Positions 47,428-59,006 of a DNA stretch of 64,000 nucleotides are shown here, piece by piece. Made by a program: the position numbers and the translations under genes. The DNA lies in NCBI GenBank assembly GCA_018340375.1, contig JAFFJZ010000001.1, forward strand, positions 50,522,001 to 50,586,000, read 5' to 3'. The stretch comes from Gonatopus flavifemur. Its lineage: Eukaryota > Arthropoda > Insecta > Hymenoptera > Dryinidae. The notes beneath the pieces are model-generated. The model worked only from the letters and a program-made list of their open reading frames with translations. It was not told the DNA's origin and did no database searches. Positions within the stretch are counted from its first letter, which is position 1. Every line of letters begins with the position of its first letter.

Positions 47428-47687
47428 CACTGAGAAAAATGAGATGTGAAAATAACCTCTATTTCGTATATTTTTCACCCGTCAAATAATGAAAACTGAA
47501 GCCAGCCTTTCAAAAGTGAAAAGTACCTTTTCAGTGTTGAATTTCACCGTAAATTCGGTTTGATTCACCAACAAGATGGTATTTATCACCTAACTCATGG
47601 TAATAATAACCAAAATAATGTATTTTCTACCGTCAAATACATTACTATATTAATACATGATTTCTACAATGCAGATTTTTCTCAGTG
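47428..47687. mobile_element. CACTGAG-type element, 260 bp, CA duplication
   Basis: The ends CACTGAGAAAAATGAGATG and CACTGAGAAAAATCTGCATT (mirrored) are flanked by CA at 47426-47427 and 47688-47689. Inner segments such as ATTTTTCACCGTCAAATA-like words on the left and ATTTTCTACCGTCAAATAC on the right are direct, not inverted, so it is not a full hairpin. There is no coding capacity. Confidence 0.78.
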
Positions 47688-48118
47688 CAGGCTCTAATGT
47701 CAAATGATGTTATCATGCCGACTTTTTGTCAGTTTTCATAGCTTTGGTAGGTTTAGATTCACCAGTGCTGAAAACTCTGACAGTAGTACTGAGCCAGTAT
47801 CGGTCCGTGTTTCCCTTCTCCTATTGATCCTCGTCAAATTCCGAAGAATCCTATTAACATCCATTTCCAATGGAATTTGTATCTAATATTCAACTAATAA
47901 AATAATTCTTGGATGTTTTGGGATTTCATGATGATTCTATAGGATCAGTGATGGAAAAATGAAGGATAAAATGGGAGAAAGGATCGCATAAGTTAAAAAA
48001 GAAGAGTGCGGTATTTTGAAGAACTTTGATTTTGGTATAACAAATCAATGAACTCATTCGAGTTCTTTTGGAAGATTATGGATGATTTGAAAAGTTCAGC
48101 AATCGCAACATTTGAAAC
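47688..48118. other. Noncoding DNA
   Basis: Nothing supported. A 60-codon plus frame at 47704-47886 has no recognised domain. Confidence 0.45.
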
Positions 48119-48182
48119 TAAGGATGCACCGGATCGAACGCATCGCCAGACGGATCAGAACCGGATATCCGGTGCATCCATA
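48119..48182. mobile_element. Minimal hAT-like element, 64 bp
   Basis: The ends TAAGGATGCACCGGATCG and, mirrored, TATGGATGCACCGGATATCC leave only about 30 bases in the middle. TA.GGATGCACCGG is close to common hAT termini. The flanking 8-mers TTTGAAAC and ATCGGAAC agree at 5 of 8, weakly supporting an old duplication. It is a solo end pair with almost no interior. Confidence 0.6.
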
Positions 48183-50030
48183 ATCGGAACATCCTATTAT
48201 GGAATATTTGTAGAGTAGGAGGAATTGAAGAACCAAATTTCTACCTGGATTTCGCATGCCCTTTCATGTAACTCCTCTAATACACTTTTGATGATTTCAA
48301 AATAATGGAGGCGTGGCGTGGAGTTCATAAATTTCTAACTCCCCAAAAAACTGACTTGAACTACAGATAAAAGGGCTGTAGTTTGATTCGATTTCTGTCA
48401 AAAATCTTTATGAAATTTGGTTAGAGAGCTGAAAACCAAACAATTGAAGGAAAAGTACAGCGATCTAGCAGGAGTTCATATGGAAATTCCAATCGTCTAA
48501 GAGCCGTGACTGAACTTCACTTCATCTATTGGAGTATATAGATATCAATACCTTATTAATCCTCAGGAGTTTATGTGAAAGTGCAGATAGAAGTCGAATC
48601 CTCAACCCTGAAATTTTTTTACAAGAACAGCTTTGTCAATGGGTCTGTGTGACACTTAAAGTTCAATTCTTTTGACTCGCTAGTTCTCTGCGTTTCATGC
48701 ATTCTTCGCAACAGAACATTTCCACTGCCAAATGTTTCACATCGTCAACAGGATTCCAATACTTTTTCCTACTCTTCGGCCCCTTGTCTTAGTTTGATCA
48801 CAGTTTATTCTGTTTTCGAATAGTACTTTATTTGACACATGTTAGACTTATGGATCAATTTCATAAGTTGTTTTTCTATGCAAGAATGACAACATTCATA
48901 AATAGGGGCATAGTTGTACGATAAAGTTCGGTATAGTGAGATATCGAAGTAACTTCTTGTAAAGTCCGTGAATCTTGAAAATCAAAGATTTTGCTTCGAA
49001 CATTAAATATAATTATTGATTTACGAATATATTCAATGCTTGTTGAATATTGAATACACGAGGAAGAAGGAAAATATCCGTTCATTGCACGAAGACGCGG
49101 ACTTTTTTTATTGTTAACAATTCTTTTATTTTTCAATATGAAATCTTCTTGCAATATGCGTTCCACATCTTGCATCAACATTTACGTGAAACTTGTACAG
49201 TAACTATGAACAGACATTTAAGTGAAAACATTTTCATCTCGGATCAATTTATTTCCTCCAAACCATACGGTTCCATTAAAAATTCAAGAAAGTCTGACGG
49301 TATATGTGACCCATATGGAAATACTGAAGTGCACAGAGGGTAATATTATCGACTATACTCGAGTTTTCCCTCGAATTACTCCACTCCAGACAGTAAAGAA
49401 GGAAAGTTATTTACCATCCTCCGTCTCTTCATAACGTTGTCCACTTTACCTACCTCAGCTGATTCAGAATTAATACTTTGTTCATCATTTTCCTATTATC
49501 TAAAGGTTTCAAATCCATTTGAATCTTTCATGAAAGTGTTGTATTCTAATAGAGATAAAATACGTAGTCTTATGAAATAGTTAGAATGAGTCGATGAATC
49601 ATTCACATTGGTTACGAGCAGGGAATTGAGTTCTATGAGCACATGTTATCACCAGAGATTTTCTGCAGAATTCAATCGTTGATTATAAAAATGCTTGATA
49701 TCTTTCACAAAAACTCACTAATTCTGAAAATATTTTGATACCTCATTCGTCTGTAGAGAAGAAAAGCTTTTAGATGTAATTCAGTTTCTCTTTTGAAAAA
49801 GGATTCACCCTCTTACCCTATCACAAATTTTCTATTCTAAGTTCCTTCGGAATCAATCCTTCCCACAAGGAAAAGTTTTCACAGAATTTTCACAAAAATT
49901 CAACAACACTCCAGAGAATCGTATACAATTTTTATCTGAATTTTACTCCACCATGTTATGACCAAAGTAGAGTCTTTACGATAATTCAAAAAAGTTCACA
50001 TTTGGAGAATTGATTCGATCATGACAATTA
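48183..50030. other. Noncoding DNA, no supported gene
   Basis: AT-rich sequence with chance frames only (for example 101 codons minus at 48876-49181). No repeats stand out. Confidence 0.5.
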
Positions 50031-50055
50031 TTCCTCGCATTTTCCAGGTAAAATT
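50022..50055 (+). promoter_or_regulatory. Candidate recursive splice site 2
   Basis: The sequence ATTATTCCTCGCATTTTCCAG is joined directly to GTAAAATTC, with the junction at 50047/50048. It has the acceptor-then-donor layout of a zero-length exon and the same strand as candidate site 1, about 23.2 kb further on. The donor half (GTAAAA) is weaker than the usual GTAAGT. It may be a chance match. Confidence 0.3.
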
Positions 50056-50477
50056 CATTGTTTGTTTTGGAAAAATTTCATTTGATTGTTTCCGAATTCT
50101 GTATAGATTTGTTACACGACGCAACAACGATAAAAGAACTTTCCCCGAGATCAAGCAACACCGCTCATAAAATATTCAGAATGAATTTCTGCACACAATT
50201 TATGATGTTTATCGAAATTTTGCGTCGGATTGTAAAGTTTCTACGCGTAGAATGAAGTTTTGACGAGCGAGTAAACGCGTAAGGGAGAGCAGTTTCCCTT
50301 CCGACCTTGTCACGCCGTGTATTTCACGAGGTGAAGTTTGACCTGTCTCTGTTTTCCACTCTTATTCTTCTTGCTCTCTTGAATTCTATCTCTGGGATAT
50401 GTCTTGTTTATTGCACAGAGTGCCCGAGGCAAATTACGCTGCCTCAGCGAGTTGTTGAATCGACGACTGCGTTGGAG
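50056..50477. other. Noncoding DNA
   Basis: No supported gene. The segment 50225-50475 is a little GC-richer (CGCGTAGAATG, TGCCCGAGGCAAATTACGCT). Confidence 0.45.
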
Positions 50478-50690
50478 AATGAGACAGACAGAAGGAGGGA
50501 TGAAAAAAAAAAGACGGAGACGTGGAAAATACTAAAGACAATGGTACGAAATACAAGAGGTAGAGGAACAAGAAACAATTGGTATAAAATAACAAAAGCA
50601 TAAGAAGAAGATATTAAAGGCTCGAGACTGAGAAAAATATGAGAAGAAGAATTTGTAATGAAGAGAGAGAAACTATAACGCAAAGAAGTA
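50478..50690. repeat. Purine-rich tract
   Basis: The plus strand is strongly biased to A and G over about 210 bases (for example ACAGACAGAAGGAGGGATG, GAAGAAGATATTAAAGG, GAAGAGAGAGAAACTATAACG) without a strict repeat unit. The open frames on both strands here reflect this bias. Similar one-strand bias with opposite sign occurs at 56105-56280, and the same sign at 57985-58160. Confidence 0.55.
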
Positions 50691-53600
50691 GCCTCTTTAA
50701 GATCCACAGGTTTCCTAGCGAATGAAAATCATATTAGAAACATTTGATGAGAACCCATACAGCACATATGACGAAGGAACATAGTTCCCATCTGTCAAGC
50801 ATATTTAAAAACATTTTTATGTAGCAAGAAGGTGGAAGGAAGATCAAAATGACCGCGAATGTGCCATTCACGTGATTTCATGTTCTAGGTATATTCCTTT
50901 TGCCACGTGTGTTGTATGGGAAATAATTCGGGCATTCCCCAATTATTTTAAGCGTCTGACCAGGCCCTGAACGGAGCTGGAGAATGCCACGACTCGTTCC
51001 TATCCGGGACGTGATACGGGAGAAGGGAAATGAAAATTCTTCACGCGATTGATACCGGATTCGTTTTTATTGAGATTCAGTCAACTGGGATTTCTCGTGA
51101 AAATTCCCGTTGCGAGAGGTGATTGGATATGGAATATGAATGGAAAACATCAATATGTTGAATGAGTCTGTTGTGGAATTGCATTCTCTAAACCATCGTC
51201 AATCTTCACTCACTCAATGACAACAACTTGATTAAAATGGTATAGAAACAATGTTGTTGGATCAAAAATTGGTAGCAGTCACATCCTGAGAGAACAAATG
51301 TAGTTGAAATTGTCATAGCAGCTATATTTTGACTATCACACCCACTCCCATAGCTACTTCAATAAATAATATGACTATGGTAACTACAAAAATATATTTC
51401 GAATCAAATTCAGCTACATTTTCGTCTAAATCATTTTCATATGACGTAACTCACAGCATCGTTGAATTCATTTCCATTAGAGAATGAAATGATATTGCAT
51501 TCTTCCCATTCTGCCAGGAAGGTGGAATTCCAAGAATATCAACTTGTTCGTTAAACGGTGAGAGTAGAAAAGAAAAACACACGTTTACAATACAATATAC
51601 CATAAAAAGTTTTGTTCTTTGGAAATACGATCACGAAAGCTGTCATTCGTTGCGGGATTTGAGTTCCCTTTCGACTAAGATTAATCGTATTTCATTTCAA
51701 TCACACTTTGATTGGAAGCGATTAGATTCAATTCCTCACGCAATTCTTCATCCGCGTGAAAGATTATCCTGATAGAAATATTTCGTTCTGAATCATTGAA
51801 CGTAACGTTTCATCAACCCCCTTCACGTTCACGTTGATATCGTTCTTGAACAAAAAAATACGCCAAGTTTTCATGATTCTAATACTCTTCTCATTTATTT
51901 CATTCCTCGTGATTGGAGCAATGTGGCGGAATTCGAGTCTACAATCAAATTAATTAGTATGACAAGATTACCTCGACTAAAGTCGGGATTATGAACTTAA
52001 TTCCAACTAGAGGTGGTTTTTTAGCGTGATAAATTGAGCGAATTGCCTCTTTCCATGGACCCAGTCTTTTCAGGAATTACCATCACGTTGTATTCAGTTG
52101 ATTTTCAAAGTTTCTGTTGAAAACAGAATAAAAAGGGCACTGAAATAATAGTTTTCCTTCTCTTCGTGTATATTGATTTTTCAATGAGAAAAAAATACAA
52201 AATTGCAGTTTCGTTCGCGAACGTGAACCAAAAATTCGTGTATTTTTCCAACAAATTTTCAAATAGCTGGTATTCGTTGTTTGCTATCTTTTTCGATTAT
52301 TCGATAGGCCATGTAGTTTCTTTAGAAGAACTTTGGGTTCATGTTTCTTATGTTTATCGTGATGAAGCCCTGAGGGTTCATCATTACAAGTTAATGAGCT
52401 TGGGAAAAATTGCGCCTCGAGAATTATCAGGACTGAATAATACAGATATCCAACCTGCTCTGCTTTGCAGAAGAAGATAATTCCCATTGGCAGGAATCAA
52501 CGGCTTCTAAAATTCTCCCTAGACTTGAAGATTCGTTTCTTGCTCTTTTCAAATATTCTCAGCAAAATTTTCAACACTTCAGGTACCGAGAAGACAAATC
52601 TGACTCGAGGAATGTCGATATTTCTATTCATACTCGAATGCAAATTTGTGGACCACAGATGAGTGAGTCATCGCAGAGATATACTACAAATTTCAATTGA
52701 TGATTATGACGCATTCATCGAGGGAGACATTTTTTCTATACCTTATTGTTGTACAAGTGATGAATTTCTTTGAGAAAATTATTTCAGAGTATAGAGTATG
52801 AATCTGAAACTTAAAATCCTCCGGTTGAGAAGAGAATTTCTCATGTTATTCGCTCGGTAATCGTGCGTTATATCTCACAGCTTCTGCTCTTACCCCAAAT
52901 CCCTGAATAATTTCCCCTGGCTTCGTTAGGGAAGTAGCCAAATATCATGGTACGTTTGTTCGCTCTTTCGGTTCGGTCGCTCCACGCTGATTGCGGATTT
53001 CTCGTTGGAAAGCCCGGAGTAGATCCTTCACAACAACATTGTTCCATACTTATACAAATCACATATCGCAACCACAAATATCGTCTTACTTGAACCAAAG
53101 TTCGGTTAAATGAGGTCTAATGACGTGGGATGACAATTAATTTGAATTCATGGTCCACCTTTGTCGTACGATAAGGAAAACTCTGGTTCGATGGAAGAAA
53201 AGCATAGAATATCAGTTTTTTTTTCGTGAAGAATTAGGGTTTCATACAAAATAATATTTGAAGAATCAGAATTTGATTCTACGTTAGAAGTGTTCAGGGA
53301 AAATAAGTTGATGAAAATCGATGATGCTCTGCTCACTGGAATCATTTGAAATTCCGACCTGAATGCATTGAATGAATCATTCAGATTAATTAATACCACT
53401 TACAAAGGAGAGATCATTGCAGGTTTCAAAGGAGATGGAAGTTGATGAATGTGAGAAATGCCGTCTATACCAGGAGTTCCACGATTGACGGGTTCGAAAT
53501 ATTGGATGGAATTCTATCACATGGTTCATAACAACATTCTGAGTCTCCGGAAGCTGACTTTGTGATCATCATTTGCGATTGAATGTTCAATTGGAGATGA

Positions 53601-54632
53601 TATTTCATATTCTTATGGAAATTATTTGAAAGTACAGAGTGAATCGAATTGAACCCGGAAAGTTCATTACAATTTTGTAAAATATATCTATCAATCACAC
53701 AAATTAATGCACCCGCGGCAATTATTTCAATCATCACAGCGATGTCTGTAGTTTCTCGCTAGAATTCGTTCTCAATTATAAAGCAAATATTTGTTTTGGA
53801 AATTACAATTAATCCATAGCAATTTATTTGAAATCGAAAGAATTTAATACAACCCTTTCCTGTATTTGACTCTATTTACTAACTGATTTTTGTTGGGTGA
53901 GGAAGTGAACCTCAATCATGAAAAAACATGATCCTCGAAAAAAGAATCATACTGTTTTGAACGATCCAGTAGAAGGATTCGTAATAATTCCTACATTAAA
54001 CAGTACAACACACGCGATTCTTTTTGATTGGAAATTCACTTGAATCGTCGAAATTCCGTAGAGTAGGCAATGTATGATGTATGGATATAAAGTGCAGAAT
54101 AAGATGCCATGAAAATATCATATGATCATCCGAGTGCTGATATGAATTTTTGTGGAATCTCACAGAGAATGTCCAAGCATCCAAGGCACAATTTCAAATG
54201 ATCTTTCGCAATGAATTCATATGAGAAAGGAGCTTTCCACGGAGACAAATTTAAAAAATCATCCAGGTTTACTAGGAGCTCATCCAGTTTTTTAGATCTT
54301 TCAGTTTATGAAATTCAGAACATTACATTTTCTCCCACTCAGCACTCACATCGCGGTAACATCAAGCAATATTTTTCTCATATAATCTGATGATGCCTTT
54401 CTCAAATTCCAAGCCACCGAGAAAATGGAATTTAGACTTAGATATAATTTTGAAGGATTTTTTCCCAGATAGAAAATAATCTAAGCAAAAGATAAGTTTG
54501 AAGGAATAGAGGAGCAAATTGCACTCGCTCCTTATTCTCTGTTTTTCACATGTGAATGTAGACTTTGTTTATTGTCAATGATTCTCCTAACTTTTTGAAG
54601 CAATGTTCAATTTAGTCCACGGAATTCTCATG
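50691..54632. other. Noncoding DNA with one GC-richer patch
   Basis: Mostly AT-rich with no supported gene or repeat. The patch 50940-51060 (CTGACCAGGCCCTGAACGGA, GGGACGTGATACGGGAGAAG) and the block at 52868-53098 are GC-richer. The latter is listed separately. Confidence 0.45.
52868..53098 (-). other. GC-richer block with minus-strand open frame
   Basis: The minus strand is open for 76 codons with ordinary composition (for example SAWSDRTERANKRTMIFGYF near its end). Within it a strong donor-like GGG|GTAAGAGC occurs at 52894/52893, so an exon ending there is possible. No clear acceptor or known domain was found. It may equally be a conserved noncoding block. Confidence 0.2.
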
Positions 54633-54818
54633 CACGGAAAAAATAAAACACCACTGCGTTTCCCAGTCCTCCTTACTGTCCAGCCAGCATTGACGAATTT
54701 CATTACAATACCCATCAATGTGATCGCGCTAATCCTCATTGATTCAAGCTTGTTTTCATTTGTTTTTCAACCGATCGCTGTCATTCGCAGTAACCAGTAG
54801 TGTTTTCTTTTTTCCATG
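54633..54818. mobile_element. CACGGAG-type element, 186 bp, TG duplication
   Basis: The ends are CACGGAAAAAATAAAACACC and, mirrored, CATGGAAAAAAGAAAACACT, with TG at 54631-54632 and 54819-54820. The right part carries CGCAGTAACCAGTAGTGTTT (54786-54805), identical to 40430-40449, although there the block lies internally. The centre is unrelated AT-rich sequence. It therefore looks like a rearranged or deleted relative of the 40253 element. Confidence 0.75.
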
Positions 54819-56935
54819 TGGCGTGATTCATTCGATCAGCGCTGAATTCGGTGTACAATTCACTGTGCTTTTCCGAAAACTCCATAACAATTCAATCTGA
54901 AAGATATTCAAATCCATCACATCGAAGTGTGAAAAAAGTGTTTTTTCAATGCTAAGAGTAAATTGCCTTGATTTTTCACCTTAGAAACTGAGGTTTCAAA
55001 AACTTTCCAGAATTATCAACTGAAAACCGATCATCGTACATACAATAGACCGTATTTGGACATTTCGCTGACGCTTTTCCCATGCGACTACTCTCTTCCA
55101 GTCCAAACTCTATTTTTTCGTTTATCGACAGGAGTTCCATTACCACTTCTAGCGATTACGTTAAATAGTCGCATTGCTGTTCTATAACAACGGTTATCGA
55201 TATATCTGACCTCGATTCCCCGGAAAGCGAGTATATCACCTAAAAGATTTTTTAAATATCCAGCATCAATGATATTCAAACGGATTCATTCATGAGATAC
55301 TCACAGAACGCCTTGAATCCCATCAATTCATTGATTTATCGATTCAACGAAATCCTAGAGATAGTCTGGTTTACGATTGAATAGACCATTGAGTTGACCG
55401 TAATGAAGATTGGCTGATGTTACTCAAGAAAATTTCCTAATGTTGACCAATGAACCCTCTTCGAGAGTTCGAACACTATTTATTCTCTCTTGATATTCCA
55501 CGAGCTACTTATCATTCTCCAGGCTTTGAACGAGTAGCGGAGGTTGTTTTCAAAGTGCCAAGTAACGACTGATTTTCGAACTTGTAGAAAAGAGGTTAAT
55601 CGATTTCCTCCAGGGATGTGGTGTTGAGCCGGACCAGAAAGAATCAAATCGAAATATCGCATCGATGATGAGAATGATAGGTACTGCAAATGGTTGCATT
55701 TCTCTCAGAATTCGAATGAATTATGTAAATATCTCGATTTTGCGACTAAGTCACGAATGAAAATAGAATATCTTTCTTATCGCTTGGAACTATCAAGTGT
55801 GGTTCAACCTTGGTTCAACTTCGGTTCACCTTCCGTTGAATTTGATTAAATCTCCGCTGACGAAATAAGAAGCTCTGCTCTCAGCGAAAACCCTTCGCTT
55901 CTCAAATCAGTGTTAATATTTATCAGGAATAATTCGAAATGATCGGATAACGGTTCTGTCTTTGGAAGTTTTGAAATTTTAAAACAACGCGCTAACAAAT
56001 ATTCTTTGTAAATCTGAAATTTCTATGGTTCCACAATTCTGTCTATGAAAAGATTCTCATTATGTATCAGTCTATATATTTTATTCAATTGTCCTTGTAT
56101 CACCTCATTCCTTTCAGTGCTCCTCTGTATTATTTCTCCGGTTTTCCTTTCTTCCCTCAACTCTACTGACAGCAATTTCCGTTCCTGTCGTAATATCTCT
56201 TCCTGACTCTTTTATGCCCTGTTTCCTTCCTCTCATTTCTTTATTTCCTTATCTATTCCCACAGCATTCGATGCAATTTCATGTGGCTTCCTCGTCATTC
56301 AAATTTCCTAAATTATAGGAACTTCTTTTTGCTCGAAACACAAGCTCTTCATCCTCATCCATTATTTTCTAATATGATTTTGATTTATTCAAGGAATAAT
56401 AGTTGAATATCGATCGTCGAGATTATATTTCATCAGTTTATTCTTTACTTCATCGTGAACAATTGAATCATATTTTACACGAATGTGTTTATGCATGGGT
56501 AGATTGAAGTGCCCTACTTTGTTTCTCTGTATCACGCCTCGGTACAATGAATATCACATGAATTCCAAGGTATATTCATATTAGATGCGTTGAGTACAGC
56601 CACTAACATCAGTGAACCTCTGTCACACGTTGAAATGGGATGAACGTTCAATGTATCTCCGTTGCATCTCTCGACCGCTGGACTAAATGTGCCTAACCAC
56701 TTTGAAGCTCCTTGGGACCTCATTGTACCACTTGCGAAGTCCACCGTACATCAAATTTCACTTCGCATATCTCCATAGATTTGGAACTTCAGAATGTCAG
56801 ATGTATGAGCTTTGATTATTGCGCTGCTTGTGCGCTGAAATCATAATTATCAAAGAAATAAAATTCATACCCTTTCATTGAATTCTGTGAAGCTCTTGTT
56901 GACGATTGGACCGCTCTTCATTCTTATTTAGTTCC
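54819..56935. other. Noncoding DNA with a pyrimidine-rich tract
   Basis: No supported gene. The plus strand at 56105-56280 is rich in C and T (TTCCTTTCTTCCCTCAACTC, TTTCCTTCCTCTCATTTC), the mirror of the purine tract at 50478. The rest is AT-rich. Confidence 0.5.
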
Positions 56936-57071
56936 AGCAGGGCCAAATTCAAAGCGGAGCCCCGGGGGTTCCACATAGTAGGAGCCCCCATAATCCGAGG
57001 GAGTTGATTCAACGATAAAATTCGATTCACTATGGATAATGGACTCCCACAATTCTAAATTCGGCCCCGCT
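56936..57071. mobile_element. Small inverted-repeat element, 136 bp
   Basis: The ends AGCAGGGCCAAATTCAAAGC and, mirrored, AGCGGGGCCGAATTTAGAAT form arms of about 20 bp. Inside, CGGAGCCCCGGGGGTTCC and GGAGCCCCCATAATCC make a GC-rich inner dyad. No target duplication is seen. It lies in otherwise AT-rich sequence. Confidence 0.5.
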
Positions 57072-57864
57072 ATCAAGAAATATGTATCAATATTTCCAGA
57101 GATTGAATCATCAAAATACACGGTTCTTACGGATATCTCTCGAAATCTTAATGTTGAAGAGGAGTGAAAATTATGTTCCCATGATCTGAGAACGTGTAAC
57201 ACCATCCGTGGAACTGCAACAACTTTTTCTTGTGTTCGAATGAGAATTGTGAATGTTCATCTATTCGTGAAATTCTGGATTCACTGTTGTAGTTTGAGAT
57301 ACAGTTTTGTATTCCTTATTTTACTCAAATTTTTATAAAGTCTGAAGAGTTATTCTTACTACTTTTCATCCCGAGATAATAATTTCAGTTATTGTTCGAT
57401 GATTAAAAACTTTTATGTTTTCATTAAATCTTTGACAATGAGAATAATTAAGATACTACACATACGAGTCATCAAGGTTATTCCTTAGACACTTGAAATT
57501 GCTGGCAGAGACAAACTTTATTCTGTATTCCATGAAATTTCATGATAGTATTAGCAGGGATACCGTGGCACGCTGCTCCAATTTTCCAAACGATGATGAA
57601 CACCTTTTCCTTGCAAGTTTTATTCCCTTGTTCTTCATTTGGTCGAGTATAATTCCAATAATCAAATCCCCCGAGTACTTTTCAATCACAAAATAATTGT
57701 TCAGGTTTTTCTATAATCTTATGACAATATTGTTCAACCTCTTTGATACTCTTTGAGCTTGTGTATGCAGAGAGGAGACATTTAACCTCGTGAACTCTCA
57801 AGGGATGCTCTTCAATCTGTCCCAAGAGAAGAGAAGGCATATTTGTATGTGTTCATGGATACAT
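57072..57864. other. Noncoding DNA, no supported gene
   Basis: AT-rich sequence with nothing notable. Confidence 0.5.
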
Positions 57865-57893
57865 ATATATATACACACACACACATATGCACA
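57865..57893. repeat. (TA)n/(CA)n compound microsatellite
   Basis: ATATATATATACACACACAC followed by ACATATGCACATAT is a compound dinucleotide repeat. Confidence 0.9.
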
Positions 57894-57984
57894 TATCCAT
57901 AGTTTAGCGGCTTCCTGGTAATAAACGAGGATACGTGCGTATATGTGTATTCTCTTGCTGCATGTATCTATAGTTACAAGATAC

Positions 57985-58350
57985 GAGGAAGGAGGAATAG
58001 AGAAAGAGAAGGTTTGACGTCGTCGTCGTCGTCGACCTCCTAGTAGCTCGGAGAGTCAAGGGAGTTGACGGTATCGTATAGAAGGAGAAATTCCACCATA
58101 AAAAGAGAGGAAAGGAAGATAGAGGAGGAGAGGAGAAGGAAGAGAAGAGAGGTTCGGTCGGTGACTCAAAGTCGTGGTTGCGGGCAAGGATAGGGGAAAG
58201 AGGCAAGGAAGCAGGACCGCACCCACCCCGATTTATCGACCGGGTTACACCCTTAGCGTGCTCGCAAATTTCCCTCCTTACCTACCTTTTTGGCTGTCCA
58301 TCCCCCATTCCTTCTCTTCTGCTACTTCTCGACGCAGTGCAAGAATCGCA
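57985..58350. promoter_or_regulatory. GA-rich then GC-rich block, possible regulatory region
   Basis: A trinucleotide run (GTC)n, GACGTCGTCGTCGTCGTCGA at 58017-58036, is followed by a plus-strand GA-rich tract (58080-58160, AGAGAGGAAAGGAAGATAGA) and then a GC-rich segment (58170-58260: GTGGTTGCGGGCAAGGATAG, GACCGCACCCACCCCGATTT). GAGA-type tracts beside CG-rich sequence are common at insect promoters. Frames here on both strands follow the base bias. A transcription start or untranslated exon is possible but unproven. Confidence 0.35.
58017..58036. repeat. (GTC)n microsatellite
   Basis: About six GTC units in a perfect trinucleotide run. Confidence 0.9.
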
Positions 58351-58727
58351 TTCCGTCATTTTCCATTAAAAAGGAATAAAACAACAACACTGTTTCAATA
58401 AGAATTCCTATTTTCGAGCGCAAACCTTGAATCTCACCGTAAGATCTTTTTCAATTCGAATCTTACGGAGATTGATTGTTATTCCACCACTCGATCAACG
58501 TTATACGAATTACGTTCCATCAATGATACGAGGAGAATCATTCTTGTTTTCTTTTCAAATTCGAAAATTTAGTGATATTTACAATCAAAATTTGACGACG
58601 GGTCAAAGTGTGCATACAAGGCTGAATCAATTAGGTTATAGTGAATATCAGTGCATGAGGTTCTACAAGAATTCACTGTATCTTCCCTGAACTGATTCTT
58701 TGAATTCATTATAACACAAAAGTCGCA

Positions 58728-59006
58728 GATCTCTAAGTAAATCTCATCAGATCTGAATTTTGGCCAAAAATCTCTACAAATCTGTTCAGATCTACTCAGA
58801 TCTGGACATCTCAACTTAGGCAACAATCTTTGCAGTTTTCTGATATCCACTCACTCCCGAAGATCCCAATTTTGCAAGGAATCCAAAAAAAGTGTAGAAA
58901 AATTCAAAAAGATTCCTGGAGATCTCTGTGGACCTTGAGAGATCTTTTTTTGCCAAAATTTAGATTTGAAGAGATCTAAATACATCTGGAGAGATCTATC
59001 TAGACC
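58728..59006. repeat. AGATCT-rich imperfect palindrome
   Basis: The hexamer AGATCT, itself palindromic, occurs about ten times within 280 bases. Outer segments AGATCTGAATTTTGGCCAAA (about 58751) and TTTGCCAAAATTTAGATTTG (about 58950) mirror each other. The whole looks like a decayed hairpin element built of short repeated words, comparable in style to the CAGAGATT-rich stretches at 15165-15265 and 24535-24665. Confidence 0.5.

Noticed and set aside
50307..50707. Frames of 87-98 codons on both strands
   Set aside because: They follow the strand bias of the purine-rich tract and not a protein signal.
57904..58401. Frames up to 100 codons on both strands, Ser/Pro- or Arg-rich
   Set aside because: The composition mirrors the GA-rich and GC-rich block, and the frames overlap on both strands.
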